A DNA stretch of 64,000 bases from Rhizobium leguminosarum bv. viciae USDA 2370 (GCF_002008365.1 NZ_MRDL01000051.1:186001-250000); one strand, 5' to 3'. Shown: positions 1 through 8,776, counted from the first letter of the stretch. Notes: a model not told the origin generated them from the sequence alone. A program made the numbers and translations.

Positions 1-120
1 TCCCTCGTCACGGGCGATCTGCCAAGCGACGTCGAGCAACTGGCGATGCCGATCCTGACGCGACAGGCGGCGGCGCGGTTGCGGATCGGTCGGCTGACCT
101 GTTGTTTCGGCGCTTGACAT
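1..120 (-). CDS. TetR-family regulator, N-terminal part only
   Basis: The reverse strand reads MSSAETTGQPTDPQPRRRLS, followed by RQDRHRQLLDVAWQIARDEG, and then runs off the window. This is the usual start of a TetR repressor: a basic arm, then helix 1 of the DNA-binding domain. It is transcribed away from the quinone reductase at 214, and the intervening DNA holds repeated palindromic half-sites, so it probably controls that gene. Only 40 residues are visible and the ligand domain is outside, so the family call rests on the helix-1 pattern and the divergent arrangement. Confidence 0.6.
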   Translation of the reverse strand, partial: MSSAETTGQPTDPQPRRRLSRQDRHRQLLDVAWQIARDEG

Positions 121-125
121 CGCTA

Positions 126-168
126 TATACCAAAAGTAACTTACTGAAAGTAGCTTACCAAAGGTATA
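126..168. promoter_or_regulatory. Candidate operator between the TetR gene and the oxidoreductase
   Basis: The direct repeat AAAGTARCTTAC occurs twice (133-144 and 147-158). The first copy contains the palindrome AGTAA-C-TTACT. The pair is enclosed by an outer inverted repeat, TATACC (126-131) and GGTATA (163-168). This AT-rich block sits between two divergent starts (120 and 214), as expected for a TetR operator overlapping both promoters. The repeats are seen directly; the regulator assignment is inferred. Confidence 0.55.
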
Positions 169-213
169 CAGGCTGCGTCTTCCATCCGCAATCATTCAGC
201 AGGAGTTTTCGCC

Positions 214-852
214 ATGCACGCGCTCATCGTCGTCGCGCATCCCGATCCCCAGTCGCTCACCCACCGCGTCGCCGCCCATCTTGCCGAAGGTGTCACACTT
301 TCCGATGCCGGCCATTCCGTCGAGTTTGCCGATCTCGCGGCCGAGGGCTTCGATCCCCGGTTCACCGCGGCCGATTTTGCTCTGCATCTGAGGAAAGGGG
401 TGCTGCCCGCCGACGTTGCCGCCGAGCAGGCAAGGGTCGACCGCGCCGATGCGCTGGTGCTCGTCTATCCCGTCTACTGGTGGTCGATGCCGGGGCTTAT
501 CAAGGGATGGATCGACCGGGTGTTCACCAATGGCTGGGCTTACGACGATCGCCCGGATACCGGGCTGGTGAAGTTGCTTGGCCGCCTGCCGGTGCATCTG
601 GTCGGCCTCGGCGGCGCCGATGCCGGGACCTATGTGCGGCACGGCTATTTCGGCGCCATGAAGACGCAGATCGATCACGGGATCTTCGACTATTGCGGCG
701 CCCGCGTCGTGACATCGGAGCTGTTGCTCGAAGCCGGACCGAACCATGCGGCCGCCCATCTGGAGACTGCGCGCGCCGTTGGCCGCAGGCTCTTCGACAC
801 ATCCAGGCGATACGAGGCGACTGACCGCGTAAAGGTGCCCGAGTTCCGGTAA
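214..852 (+). CDS. NAD(P)H:quinone oxidoreductase-like flavoprotein (flavodoxin_2 fold)
   Basis: A 212-residue protein of the flavodoxin-like NAD(P)H dehydrogenase family (MdaB/KefF/NQO type), expected to bind FMN or FAD and reduce quinones or other electrophiles in the cytoplasm. The first strand and phosphate loop (MHALIVVAHPDPQS, with the family's AHP motif) and the flavin-contacting YPVYWWSMPGLIKGWIDRV segment near residue 90 are clear. The start follows an AGGAG ribosome site. It is divergent from a TetR gene with an operator-like repeat between, which suggests induction by a reactive compound. The substrate cannot be read from sequence. Confidence 0.8.
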   Translation: MHALIVVAHPDPQSLTHRVAAHLAEGVTLSDAGHSVEFADLAAEGFDPRFTAADFALHLRKGVLPADVAAEQARVDRADALVLVYPVYWWSMPGLIKGWIDRVFTNGWAYDDRPDTGLVKLLGRLPVHLVGLGGADAGTYVRHGYFGAMKTQIDHGIFDYCGARVVTSELLLEAGPNHAAAHLETARAVGRRLFDTSRRYEATDRVKVPEFR

Positions 853-914
853 GGTTTATCGGCTGGCTAAGGCAGAGTCTTGCGCCGCCGGCCTTTTCAC
901 GAGACAAGCCTTGG

Positions 915-1874
915 ATGAGTATTCCGACGACACATCCCTTCGACTTTGATCCGACCTACGGCAAGCAGCTCGCAGACCTCCTTGCCGTCAAGCAGCCCGA
1001 GGCGCCTGAGGGTTTCGACGATTTCTGGGAAGCGCGTTATCTCAGGGCGCTGACGGTCGATCCGCAGCCGGTGCTGCGCCGGAGCAAAATCAGCCATCCC
1101 GACTGGCATGTGCATGATCTCGTCTATATCTCGACCGGGTCATTCAGGATCGGCGGCTGGCTCATCCTGCCGCGTCAGGGGGAGGTGCGGCGCGGCCTCG
1201 TCGTCGGGCATGGTTATGGCGGGCGGGATCGGCCTGAATTCGATCTGCCGGTCAAGGAAACGGCAGTGCTTTTTCCCTGCTGCCGCGGGCTGTCGCTTAG
1301 CGCTCGTCCGCCGATCTCGCAAAATCCCTCCTGGCATGTGCTCCACGATATCGACAAGCCGAAATCCTATATCATCGGCGGCTGCGTCGAAGATCTGTGG
1401 CTTGCCGTCTCGACACTTGTTGCGCTCTATCCCTGGCTTTCGGGGCATATCGGCTACAGCGGAATCAGCTTCGGCGGCGGTGTCGGGGCGATGGCGATCG
1501 CTTACGACCAGCGCATCGATCGCGGTCACCTTGCGCTGCCGAGCTTCGGGGATCAGCCGCTGCGGCTGATCTTGCCGACCGTCGGCAGCGCGCAATCGGT
1601 GCAGGAGTATCATAAGGAACACGCAGATGTGCTCGAGACGCTTCGGCTCTACGATGCGGCAACGGCCGCTTCGCGGATCAAGGTGCCGATGCTGGTTGCC
1701 GTTGCGCTGTTCGATCCTTCGGTGGCGCCACCCTGTCAGTTCGCTGTCGCAAATGCGCTACCGAAATTTAATGAAATCTTCATCCTGGATGCCGGGCATT
1801 TCGACTATCCTGGCAGCGCTGAGCAAGAGGCGGTTCTCCGCGACAAGGTGGGACAGTTTTTCAGGGTGCCATGA
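915..1874 (+). CDS. Acetyl xylan esterase / cephalosporin-C deacetylase-like alpha/beta hydrolase
   Basis: A 319-residue alpha/beta hydrolase of the AXE1 (acetyl xylan esterase) type, expected to deacetylate a sugar ester. The N-terminal cap segment (EGFDDFWEARYLRAL) is typical of the family. GHGYGG near residue 95 forms the oxyanion side, the nucleophile elbow is GYSGISFGG with Ser near 181, an acidic residue lies in VALFDPS, and the catalytic His is in DAGHFDYPG near 298. No signal peptide is present. Its stop overlaps the start of the next esterase gene (ATGA), so the two were probably co-transcribed. Confidence 0.75.
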   Translation: MSIPTTHPFDFDPTYGKQLADLLAVKQPEAPEGFDDFWEARYLRALTVDPQPVLRRSKISHPDWHVHDLVYISTGSFRIGGWLILPRQGEVRRGLVVGHGYGGRDRPEFDLPVKETAVLFPCCRGLSLSARPPISQNPSWHVLHDIDKPKSYIIGGCVEDLWLAVSTLVALYPWLSGHIGYSGISFGGGVGAMAIAYDQRIDRGHLALPSFGDQPLRLILPTVGSAQSVQEYHKEHADVLETLRLYDAATAASRIKVPMLVAVALFDPSVAPPCQFAVANALPKFNEIFILDAGHFDYPGSAEQEAVLRDKVGQFFRVP

Positions 1875-2702
1875 ACCGCGAATATCTGCGCTGGTACAGT
1901 CAGCGGCTGCATCGAGACATGGAGATGCTGCTGCATAATTCCTTCAATCGGACTCGATTTACGGACAAAATTATGCAGCCATTCAAAGTGCTACAGCGTC
2001 CTTTGCGCGTCTGAAAAGACGCGCGGCGCTGTAGTGTTCGGCCATGCCGGCGCCAAGGTGCTGGTCTTTCCGACGCGGGACGGGCGCTTCTTCGAGTATG
2101 AACAGCTCGGGCTGGTCGCGAGCCTCGCAGACAAGCTCGGGGCCGGCCATCTCCAGCTCTATTGCATCGAGGGCCTGGCGGCAGAAACCTTCTATGGCTT
2201 TCACCGTCACCCGGCCGAGCGCATCCGCCGGCATGGTGCGCTCGAGGATTACATCCTGAATGAGGTGCTGCCGCTGATGGCGGCGAAGAATTCGCATGAC
2301 TGCACCATCGTGCATGGCTGCAGCCTCGGCGCCTTCCAGGCGGCAAGCCTGTTCTTTCGCCATCCGCATCTCTTCCGCAAGCTCGTCGCCTTTTCCGGCC
2401 GCTACGACCTGACGATGAGGGTGGAATCCTTCGGCGACCTGTTCGACGGCTATTACGACGACAGCGTCTATTTCCACACGCCGACGCATTTCCTGCCCGG
2501 ACTTGGCGACGACTGGCGGCTCGACAGGCTGCGTCAGTTCGACATCGTTCTCACCATTGGCGATGCCGATCCTTTCCTCGACAACAACCGCTATCTCAGC
2601 CGGCTGCTTGGCGAGAAGAATGTCGGCCATCAGTTGCATGTCTGGGACGGACGCGCCCACCGTGCCGGCGCCTGGAGGAAGATGGCAGCGCTTTACATCT
2701 GA
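1871..2702 (+). pseudogene. Esterase (PHB-depolymerase/esterase D-like), split by a RIME-like insertion
   Basis: The gene starts at 1871 as MNREYLRWYSQRLHRDMEML and is then interrupted by a 103-bp double-palindrome repeat (about 1931-2033) that brings a stop codon at 2012. The remaining 223 codons follow in another frame, from GTG 2034, with VFGHAGAKVLVFPTRDGRF and the nucleophile motif HGCSLGAF. Excising the element restores a continuous esterase of about 240 residues. As read, only a 47-residue peptide can be made from the proper start; the downstream part could be translated only from a secondary GTG. It was translationally coupled to the preceding esterase. Confidence 0.75.
1931..2033. 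repeat. RIME-like double-palindrome element inside an esterase gene
   Basis: Two hairpins in tandem. The first has perfect 10-bp arms, CTGCATAATT (1931-1940) and AATTATGCAG. The second starts at 1991 with outer arms CTACAGCG/CGCTGTAG enclosing inner arms GCGCGTCT/AGACGCGC. Size and architecture match the Rhizobium intergenic mosaic elements (RIME, about 108 bp, two large palindromes) known from rhizobia. Here the element is in a coding region rather than an intergenic one. The boundaries are set by where the esterase reading resumes and are good to a few bases. Confidence 0.75.
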
Positions 2703-2718
2703 CACCCTTGGGATGCCG

Positions 2719-3711
2719 TCACGGCCAGTGCAAAGCCGCCGTCGCCACCGGCGCGTCCCAGAGGGCGATTTCCTCGTCGGTCAGTAAGGCAAGGGTGACG
2801 GACAGTCCCTGCATGTCGAGCGAGGTGACGTAGGTTCCGACCAGTGAGCGCTCGATCGGGATGCCTCTTTCCTCGATGAAACGGCGGGCGCCGTTATAGG
2901 CGAGGTAGAGTTCGGCGGGCGGCGTGCCGCCGAGGCCGTTGACGAAGAGCAACGCCTTGGCGCCTGGCGCTGCCGCGATGTCGCCGGCGATGGTCTGGCA
3001 GAGATGGCCGATGATGGCGTCGGAGGCGGCGAAGGGCTGCCTGGCATGGCCGGGTTCGCCATGGATGCCGACGCCAATCTCCATTTCGTCGGGTCCGAGC
3101 GAAAATGTGGTGCGCTCGGTCTGCGGCACCGTCACGCCATTCAGCGCCACACCCATTGAGCGGATGCGCGTATTCAAACCTTCCCCAAGCTGCTTCAATG
3201 CGGAAAGTGTCATGCCGCGTTCGGCCGCAGCGCCGAGGATCTTTTCGACGACCAGCGTTCCGGCGACGCCGCGTCGGCCTCTGCCTTCGCCGATCTTCGA
3301 TGTTTCGATATCGTCACTGACGACCACCATGTCGAGGCTGTGGCGATCTCCGGCCATTTCGATTGCCATTTCGAAATTCATCAGGTCGCCGTCGTAATTC
3401 TTGACCACGAGCAGGCAGCCGGCGCCGGTATCGGTCTCTTCGATCGCGGCGATGATCTGACCCGGCGTCGGCGAGGTGAAGATATGGCCGACGCAGGCGG
3501 CGTCCAGCATGCCGTGTCCGACGAAGCCGATATGCATCGGCTCATGGCCGGCGCCGCCGCCTGATATAAGCGCCACCTTGCCAGGGGTGAGATGGCGGCG
3601 GCGGATGCATCTGCGCTCAGGCCCGAACACCACGAAGGCCTCATGGGCGCGCACGAAGCCTTCGACGCTTTCGGCGACCATGGTTTCCGCAGTGTTCATG
3701 AACTTCTTCAT
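2719..3711 (-). CDS. dhaK: Dihydroxyacetone kinase, DhaK subunit
   Basis: A 330-residue DhaK subunit that binds the ketose covalently as a hemiaminal. The N-terminal loop GGGAGHEP and the substrate His in GIHGEPG (about residue 220) are present, together with the KNYDGDLMNFEMA segment. Length equals that of single-domain DhaK of PTS-dependent kinases (E. coli 356). The ATG at 3711 follows GGGAGAGG. It is the last gene of a 13-gene operon that also supplies DhaL, EIIA, HPr and EI-like proteins, so it likely takes phosphate from phosphoenolpyruvate through DhaL-ADP. The substrate may be dihydroxyacetone or another ketose such as erythrulose. Confidence 0.88.
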   Translation of the reverse strand: MKKFMNTAETMVAESVEGFVRAHEAFVVFGPERRCIRRRHLTPGKVALISGGGAGHEPMHIGFVGHGMLDAACVGHIFTSPTPGQIIAAIEETDTGAGCLLVVKNYDGDLMNFEMAIEMAGDRHSLDMVVVSDDIETSKIGEGRGRRGVAGTLVVEKILGAAAERGMTLSALKQLGEGLNTRIRSMGVALNGVTVPQTERTTFSLGPDEMEIGVGIHGEPGHARQPFAASDAIIGHLCQTIAGDIAAAPGAKALLFVNGLGGTPPAELYLAYNGARRFIEERGIPIERSLVGTYVTSLDMQGLSVTLALLTDEEIALWDAPVATAALHWP

Positions 3712-3762
3712 CAAGCCTCTCCCAAGGCCAAAAGCGTTACGTTACGTCAACCAGCTTACTCG

Positions 3763-4170
3763 TCATTCCGCACCCGATATCGCGACGATTTTCTGCACCA
3801 GATCTGAGATCGCCTCTTCCAGCAGGCGGTTTTTCCTGTCGTCGCCGAAATCAGGCACCATCAGCGACAGGTGTCGCAATTTCTCGGAATGGCCGAGATC
3901 CGGCAACTTGCCGGGATGGGCGGCCTGATAGGCTTCGAGAAAGCGCTCCTGTTCGGCAGCGCTGAAATGGCAGACGCGGACAATCGTCGCGAGATGGCGC
4001 GCCGGCAGCGGCGTTGCATAGGTCGGGCTGGTGATCTGGGTGACGAAGCTGCGATGTTTTCCAAGCGCCGTCGCCAGTCGCTGGCGCGTGCCCGATGGCC
4101 TGTTGTCGATGATCTGCGCCAGAATGGACTTGTAGGCGATAATGGCGTCTTCTATGTCTTCGCGCGCCAT
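3763..4170 (-). CDS. Small HTH-like protein within the dha operon
   Basis: A 135-residue protein of unknown function. A helix-turn-helix-like stretch (RQRLATALGKHRSFVTQITS, about residues 27-46) resembles Cro/C1-type DNA-binding folds. The C-terminal part is charged and helical. It lies between the EI-like gene and dhaK in the operon. I chose ATG 4170 (MAREDIEDA) because GGAGAG lies just upstream and the EI stop (4172) is immediately adjacent; an upstream ATG at 4203 would overlap EI without a ribosome site. It could be the operon's regulator, but no experimental homologue is known to me. Confidence 0.65.
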   Translation of the reverse strand: MAREDIEDAIIAYKSILAQIIDNRPSGTRQRLATALGKHRSFVTQITSPTYATPLPARHLATIVRVCHFSAAEQERFLEAYQAAHPGKLPDLGHSEKLRHLSLMVPDFGDDRKNRLLEEAISDLVQKIVAISGAE

Positions 4171-4171
4171 C

Positions 4172-5743
4172 CTACTCTCCGGCTGCCCTTGTGCCATCGG
4201 CATTGAGGCCGATGATCGCCGATCTTATCGCGGGACGCCGGGCCGGCGCCACGGAAAAATGCCGGAGGCCGGCAGCGAGCAGCCTGGGCAGATAGCTGGG
4301 ATCGCCGGCCATGTCGCCACAGATACTGACTGGCTTGCCGGCGGAAAGCTTCACCGCCAGGGCGAGCAGCCGGAGCACGGCGGGTGCAGCCTTGCCGGCA
4401 TCGGCGTCCATATCGTCGCGGGCGGAGGCGGCGAGATATTGGGTGAGGTCGTTGGTTCCGAACGAGAAGAAAGCCGCCGACCCGAAGGCGTCGAGCATCA
4501 AGGCGGCTGATGGTACCTCCACCATCATGCCGATCGGCGGCATTCGGTGGGGCAGGGCACGGCGGCCCAGCTTTTCGGCTTCCTCGCGGAATAGCTCGCG
4601 CATCCTGTCGACCTCGTCGGGAAACGTCACCATCGGCAGCATCACCGACAGCCTGCCGAAGACAGCGGCGCGCAACAGGGCGCGGGCCTGGACGCGGGCG
4701 ATTTCCGGCCGGGCAAGCAGCAGCCGGATGCCGCGCAGGCCCGAGGCGAGAGCCGGCAGGTCTTCCAGGCCGGCGAGCGGCTTGTCGCCGCCGATATCGA
4801 GCATTCTTATGATCACCGGCCTGTCGCCCGCCTGCTCCAGCACGCGGCGATAGATTGCCAGCTGTCGTACCTCATTGGCAGCATCGGCGACCGAGGCAAC
4901 TGAAAATTCCGAGCGCATCAGGCCGACGCCCGCCGTTGCCGGATCGAGCGCATCGATCTCGGCGGGATCGTTGATATTGATGGAGAGCAGGATCGGCACG
5001 CCGTCCGCCGTGCGCAGCTCACTGCTGCCAGTTTGCGTGTCGCTGGCAGGTGCTTGCGCCGGTGCCGGAATCAGCATGCCGCCGGCCTTCAGGACGACCG
5101 CACCGGCGTCGCCATCCACGCGAACGGGATCTCCATCTGCTGCCGAAAAGCGACCCGTGCCGACCACCATCGGCACCGATTTCGCCCGGGCAAGCAGAGC
5201 GACATGGCCGGCGGTGCTGCCCGCAAACAGCGCGATGCCGCCGCCTTTCGACCAGTCATGGGCGAGAAAGCGGCTCGGCTCCATATCCTTGCCAACGAAG
5301 ACCGAGCCGGGCGGGAAATCGGCGATCGGGGTGCCGGCGAGCGCCCCGAGCACGCGGTTCTTGATGTCGAGAATATCGACGGCGCGTGCCCGCATCTGCT
5401 CCTCGTCGGCCGCTTCGAGTTCACCGATATAGGCGTCGAGGGTGGCGACCCAGGCGAAGACGACATTCTCGTCGGCCTCCATGCGCGCGCCCGTCGCTTC
5501 CGCGATCGTCGGATCGCGCAGCACCTCGATCTGGAAATCGATGATATCCCGGCTTTCGGCATCGGCTCCATCGGCAAGGTGCTCGAGCTCGCCGATCGAG
5601 ATGTCGATCGCCTTCTCCAGCGCGCTGTATCCACCGACGGCTCGGGATGCAGGGGCGGCGTCCGGCCGCTCGGCAAGAAAGGCCGGGCCAGATGCGATGC
5701 CCGGGGATGCGCTCTTCGCTTTCAGTCTACGCGGTTCGGCCAT
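4172..5743 (-). CDS. PTS enzyme I-like protein for the dihydroxyacetone relay
   Basis: A 523-residue phosphoenolpyruvate-protein phosphotransferase (family length about 575). It shows the HPr-binding helical domain, a swivelling His domain with STAGHVALLARA (His retained, but the usual TSH is AGH), and the PEP-binding barrel with GVGLMRSEF, RMLDIGGDKP, FSFGTNDLTQY and CGDMAGDP. It would pass phosphate from PEP to the HPr encoded upstream and on to the DhaM-type EIIA. In E. coli these three domains are fused in DhaM; here they are separate genes. ATG 5743 is preferred because AGGAAAAG precedes it; it overlaps the HPr gene by 17 bases. Confidence 0.85.
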   Translation of the reverse strand: MAEPRRLKAKSASPGIASGPAFLAERPDAAPASRAVGGYSALEKAIDISIGELEHLADGADAESRDIIDFQIEVLRDPTIAEATGARMEADENVVFAWVATLDAYIGELEAADEEQMRARAVDILDIKNRVLGALAGTPIADFPPGSVFVGKDMEPSRFLAHDWSKGGGIALFAGSTAGHVALLARAKSVPMVVGTGRFSAADGDPVRVDGDAGAVVLKAGGMLIPAPAQAPASDTQTGSSELRTADGVPILLSININDPAEIDALDPATAGVGLMRSEFSVASVADAANEVRQLAIYRRVLEQAGDRPVIIRMLDIGGDKPLAGLEDLPALASGLRGIRLLLARPEIARVQARALLRAAVFGRLSVMLPMVTFPDEVDRMRELFREEAEKLGRRALPHRMPPIGMMVEVPSAALMLDAFGSAAFFSFGTNDLTQYLAASARDDMDADAGKAAPAVLRLLALAVKLSAGKPVSICGDMAGDPSYLPRLLAAGLRHFSVAPARRPAIRSAIIGLNADGTRAAGE

Positions 5744-6071
5744 GTTTCTTTTCCTCATCGAAGTTGCGCTCGATGAGTTCCTTCAGCGCGCGGATCGCCT
5801 CTTCGGCGAGAATACCGTCGGCGCGGATCCTGAGGATCGACCCTTTTCGGATTCTCGCACCCATGATCTTGATGATGCTCTTGCCGTTGAGCCAGACGTC
5901 GCTGCCGTTGACAGCGATCTCGATCGAACAGGGGAAGGACTTGGCAAGCCGCGTGAAGGTGACGGAGGGGCGGGCATGCAGCCCGACACCGTGCTTGACT
6001 TCCACCTCCGTCTGGCAAGTCACGTGCAATGGGTCGGGCTCCTGTTTTTCACTACGCAATCCGCTCGTCAT
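5727..6071 (-). CDS. HPr-family phosphocarrier of the Dha PTS
   Basis: A 114-residue HPr-type protein. The phosphorylation site is in GVGLHARPSVTF (His near residue 31), and the second helix region MGARIRKGSILRIRADG is typical. The N-terminus is about 15 residues longer than a minimal HPr, beginning with a TGATGA overlap with the EIIA gene. The usual regulatory Ser-46 surroundings of Gram-positive HPr are absent. Tandem placement with EI and EIIA genes inside a dihydroxyacetone kinase operon indicates a dedicated phosphate carrier rather than the general rhizobial PTS-Ntr protein. Confidence 0.85.
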   Translation of the reverse strand: MTSGLRSEKQEPDPLHVTCQTEVEVKHGVGLHARPSVTFTRLAKSFPCSIEIAVNGSDVWLNGKSIIKIMGARIRKGSILRIRADGILAEEAIRALKELIERNFDEEKKHGRTA

Positions 6072-6469
6072 CAGGGGGACAGTTCCTCGGCTGTGGCGAC
6101 GACTTTGGCCAGCGACGCGCCCCCCGACGCCTCGGCAGCGGCGATGACGGCGCCTTCAACCAAAGGCGCGTTGCAGATGGAGACGAGGGCCGCGCGGGGA
6201 AGGCCCAGCATTTCGATCGCCATCTCGCTGTTGGTCTCGGCGCCACCGAGATCGACGAAGACGGCGACGCCGGCATCGGACCATGCGGCCTCGATCGCTC
6301 TCAGGATGCCGCCGGCATCGGTGCCGAGGTCGCCGTGGACGTTGCCACCCGACCAGGCGAGCGGTACGCAGTCGCCGACCATCTGCCGCACCATGTCGGC
6401 GATCCCCCTTGCCACCAGCGGCGAGTGGGAGACGATCACGATACCAACATTTGCGGTCTTTCCATTCAT
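6071..6469 (-). CDS. dhaM: DhaM-type EIIA domain protein (mannose-class)
   Basis: A 132-residue EIIA of the mannose class, the phosphoryl donor for DhaL. The N-terminal strand VGIVIVSHSPLVARG contains the active His, and VAVFVDLGGAETNSEMA matches the second conserved block. E. coli DhaM fuses this domain to HPr and part of EI; here it stands alone and is translationally coupled to HPr (TGATGA) and to DhaL (4-base overlap). The cytoplasmic role is to rephosphorylate ADP bound on DhaL. Confidence 0.88.
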   Translation of the reverse strand: MNGKTANVGIVIVSHSPLVARGIADMVRQMVGDCVPLAWSGGNVHGDLGTDAGGILRAIEAAWSDAGVAVFVDLGGAETNSEMAIEMLGLPRAALVSICNAPLVEGAVIAAAEASGGASLAKVVATAEELSP

Positions 6470-7086
6470 TGCGGACGGTGCTCCCCGAGATAGCGGCAGA
6501 TCGCCGTGGTCAGCAGCGCGCAGCTCGACGCGCCGGGATCGACATGACCGATGGAGCGGTCGCCGAGATAGGCCGCGCGCCCGCGCATTGCCTTCATGTC
6601 AGCAGTGCGGTTGGCGGAACGCTCGGCCCTGCGGGCGATTGCGCCGAGCGGCGAGCGGCTGGCAAGTGCCGCATGCACGGGATAGAGCACGTCGAGCAGG
6701 GTTTTGTCGCCGGCATGCGCGCGACCGCGTCTGGCTACGGCATCGATCGCCTGTTTCAGCACCTGCGAAAAATCGGCCTTTTCCTCGCTTTTGCGAAGCT
6801 CGCGGCCGATCTCCATCAGCAGCGTGCCGTAGAGAGGCCCGGCGGCACCGCCGACATTCATCACCAGCGTCAGGCCGATCTTTTCCACGGCGTCGGGAAA
6901 GGGCAGGCTGGACAGGCTTTCGCCTTCGGCGCTCACTGCCTCGCAGCCGCGCCGCATGTTGGTTCCGTGATCGCCATCGCCGATGGCGCGATCGAGCGCG
7001 CAGAGATGATCACTGTTTGCCGCGATCGTCGCGCGGCACACTTCGATCAATCCTGCCACAAGCACCGGTTCCGCCTGCACTGCCAT
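6466..7086 (-). CDS. dhaL: Dihydroxyacetone kinase, DhaL (nucleotide) subunit
   Basis: A 206-residue DhaL, matching the family length (about 210). The Mg-nucleotide aspartates are in LDRAIGDGDHGTNM, the phosphate-binding turn in NVGGAAGPLYGT, and GDKTLLDVLYP and RGRAAYLGDRSIGHVDPGA complete the pattern. It holds ADP as a cofactor that is rephosphorylated by the EIIA protein encoded directly downstream. The start could be ATG 7086 or GTG 7080; GGGAGG lies immediately before the ATG, which is closer than usual, so the GTG six bases further is a fair alternative. Confidence 0.87.
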   Translation of the reverse strand: MAVQAEPVLVAGLIEVCRATIAANSDHLCALDRAIGDGDHGTNMRRGCEAVSAEGESLSSLPFPDAVEKIGLTLVMNVGGAAGPLYGTLLMEIGRELRKSEEKADFSQVLKQAIDAVARRGRAHAGDKTLLDVLYPVHAALASRSPLGAIARRAERSANRTADMKAMRGRAAYLGDRSIGHVDPGASSCALLTTAICRYLGEHRPQ

Positions 7087-7132
7087 CCTCCCTGTCGCCG
7101 CGTCTCCCGCACAGCTCTCAAACTTCACTCGG

Positions 7133-8776
7133 TCAGGCGAGGCTTGCCGCCACGCCGAACGCGCCGGCAACCGCGACGGCGCCGGGATCGGCGACACCCG
7201 CCAGATCCCTTTCGCCGACATAGGAGGCGCGTCCGGCTTTCGCCTTCATCATCGTCTTCGTCGACTCCGCACCCGCTGCCGCAGCTCTTGCCGCGGCGGC
7301 GACATCGCCGGATGCGAGCGCCTGCAGGGCAGGCGACAACGCATCGACCATCGTCCGGTCGCCGACTCCGGCTCCGCCATAGAACGTCATCCTGTCGAGC
7401 CCGGCAAGAAGGGCTGCTGATATATCGGCTTTGTCAGCCATCGCCTTTGCCGCGGCGGTGAAGAAGATCGACAGCAGCACGCCGCTCGATCCGCCCATGC
7501 TGGTGCCGAGGATATCGCCGAGCGAGGCAAGCGTTGCCGCCGGCCGGTCGAGCGGCAGCGTGTCGAGGCGGGCAAGCACACTGCGGGCGCCCGAGGCCAC
7601 CGTCGAGCCGGTATCGCCGTCGCCGACGCGCCCGTCCAGCCGGTTGAGTTCGCTTTCCTGTGAGATCAGATGCTCGCAGAGCGCCGTGATGAGGCGCCGG
7701 TTGCGATCATTTTCTCCGGCCTTGCCGTTGGCGCCGTTCAATCCGGCTGATGTTCTCGGTGCGGCGACGATCCTGATCTCGTGGCGTTCGACGGCCGGCA
7801 TCCAGGCGTGCGGCTCGACCGCTGCCGTCAGCGCCGCCTCGCGCTCGGCATCCAGCCGGATCAGCGACAGCGAGAAGCCGTTCATGTTGAGCGCGGTCAT
7901 CATCGGCGCCGGGCCGATGATCAGCCGGACGCGGCGGCCAAGCGGCGAGGACAGCACTGCATTGGCGATGACTGTCATTTCAAGCGGCGGCACGGCGCCG
8001 AGATTGTTGATCAGGAGGGCATGACTTCCTCCTTCACGCAGCGTTGGCGTGAGGCGCGCCACCATGGTGGCGACGATATCGGTGACTGGCTGCAGCGCGA
8101 TGCGCTCGACGCCAGGCTCGCCATGGATGCCGAGGCCGAGCTCGCCTTCGTCCGCGCCGAGACGGTCCTCATGCGCCTGGCCGGGCACGCTGCAGGTGGA
8201 CAGCGACATGCCGAGCGAGACGATGTCGCCGGCAGCTGCCGCGGCATAGGCCGTGACTGTCTTCAGATCCTCGCCTCGTTCGGCGTGATGGCCAGCGATT
8301 TTGTGGACGAATAGCGTGCCGGCGACGCCGCGCGGCTGGTTGATGCCGGGGATGGCGATATCGTCGGCGACGATGACCATTTCGACGTCGAAGCCCTCGG
8401 CGCGCGCCTTTTCGGCGGCAAGGCCGAAATTCAGCCGGTCGCCGGTGTAGTTTTTGACGATCAGCAGGGCGCCCTTCGAGCCGGCAACGGCGCGGATCGC
8501 CGTCAGCACGGCATCGACGCTCGGCGAGGCGAAAATTTCCCCGGATACGGCCGCCGTCAGCATGCCCTTGCCGACAAAGCCGGCATGGGAGGGCTCATGG
8601 CCGGCGCCGCCGCCGGAGATGATCGCCACCTTCGACTTGTCCCAGTCCGCGCGCAGGATCACCTTGATGTCGGGAAAGCTGTCGAGGCGGACCAGACGGC
8701 CATTGCTGCTCGTCAGAAGCAGACCGTCCAAGGCTTCGGTGACGATGTTTTCCCTGCGGTTGAAGAAGTGTTTCAT
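7133..8776 (-). CDS. Two-domain dihydroxyacetone kinase (DhaK-DhaL fusion, ATP type)
   Basis: A 547-residue protein with both kinase domains in one chain. Residues 1-330 are DhaK-like (GGGAGHEPSHAGFVGKGM, KNYTGDRLNFG, GIHGEPG with the substrate His). Residues from about 370 are DhaL-like (DGRVGDGDTGSTVASGA, MGGSSGVLLS, GDRTMVDALSP, RASYVGERDLAGVADPGA). This is the domain order of ATP-dependent single-chain kinases, including those acting on dihydroxyacetone and on erythrulose. It lies first after the transporter genes, so the operon carries two independent kinase systems. Which substrate each handles is not determinable here. Confidence 0.86.
   Translation of the reverse strand: MKHFFNRRENIVTEALDGLLLTSSNGRLVRLDSFPDIKVILRADWDKSKVAIISGGGAGHEPSHAGFVGKGMLTAAVSGEIFASPSVDAVLTAIRAVAGSKGALLIVKNYTGDRLNFGLAAEKARAEGFDVEMVIVADDIAIPGINQPRGVAGTLFVHKIAGHHAERGEDLKTVTAYAAAAAGDIVSLGMSLSTCSVPGQAHEDRLGADEGELGLGIHGEPGVERIALQPVTDIVATMVARLTPTLREGGSHALLINNLGAVPPLEMTVIANAVLSSPLGRRVRLIIGPAPMMTALNMNGFSLSLIRLDAEREAALTAAVEPHAWMPAVERHEIRIVAAPRTSAGLNGANGKAGENDRNRRLITALCEHLISQESELNRLDGRVGDGDTGSTVASGARSVLARLDTLPLDRPAATLASLGDILGTSMGGSSGVLLSIFFTAAAKAMADKADISAALLAGLDRMTFYGGAGVGDRTMVDALSPALQALASGDVAAAARAAAAGAESTKTMMKAKAGRASYVGERDLAGVADPGAVAVAGAFGVAASLA

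Noticed and set aside
5442..7223. Long plus-strand open frame opposite the Dha PTS genes
   Set aside because: Arg/Ala/Pro-rich antisense of EI, HPr, EIIA and DhaL; those have clear motifs on the minus strand.
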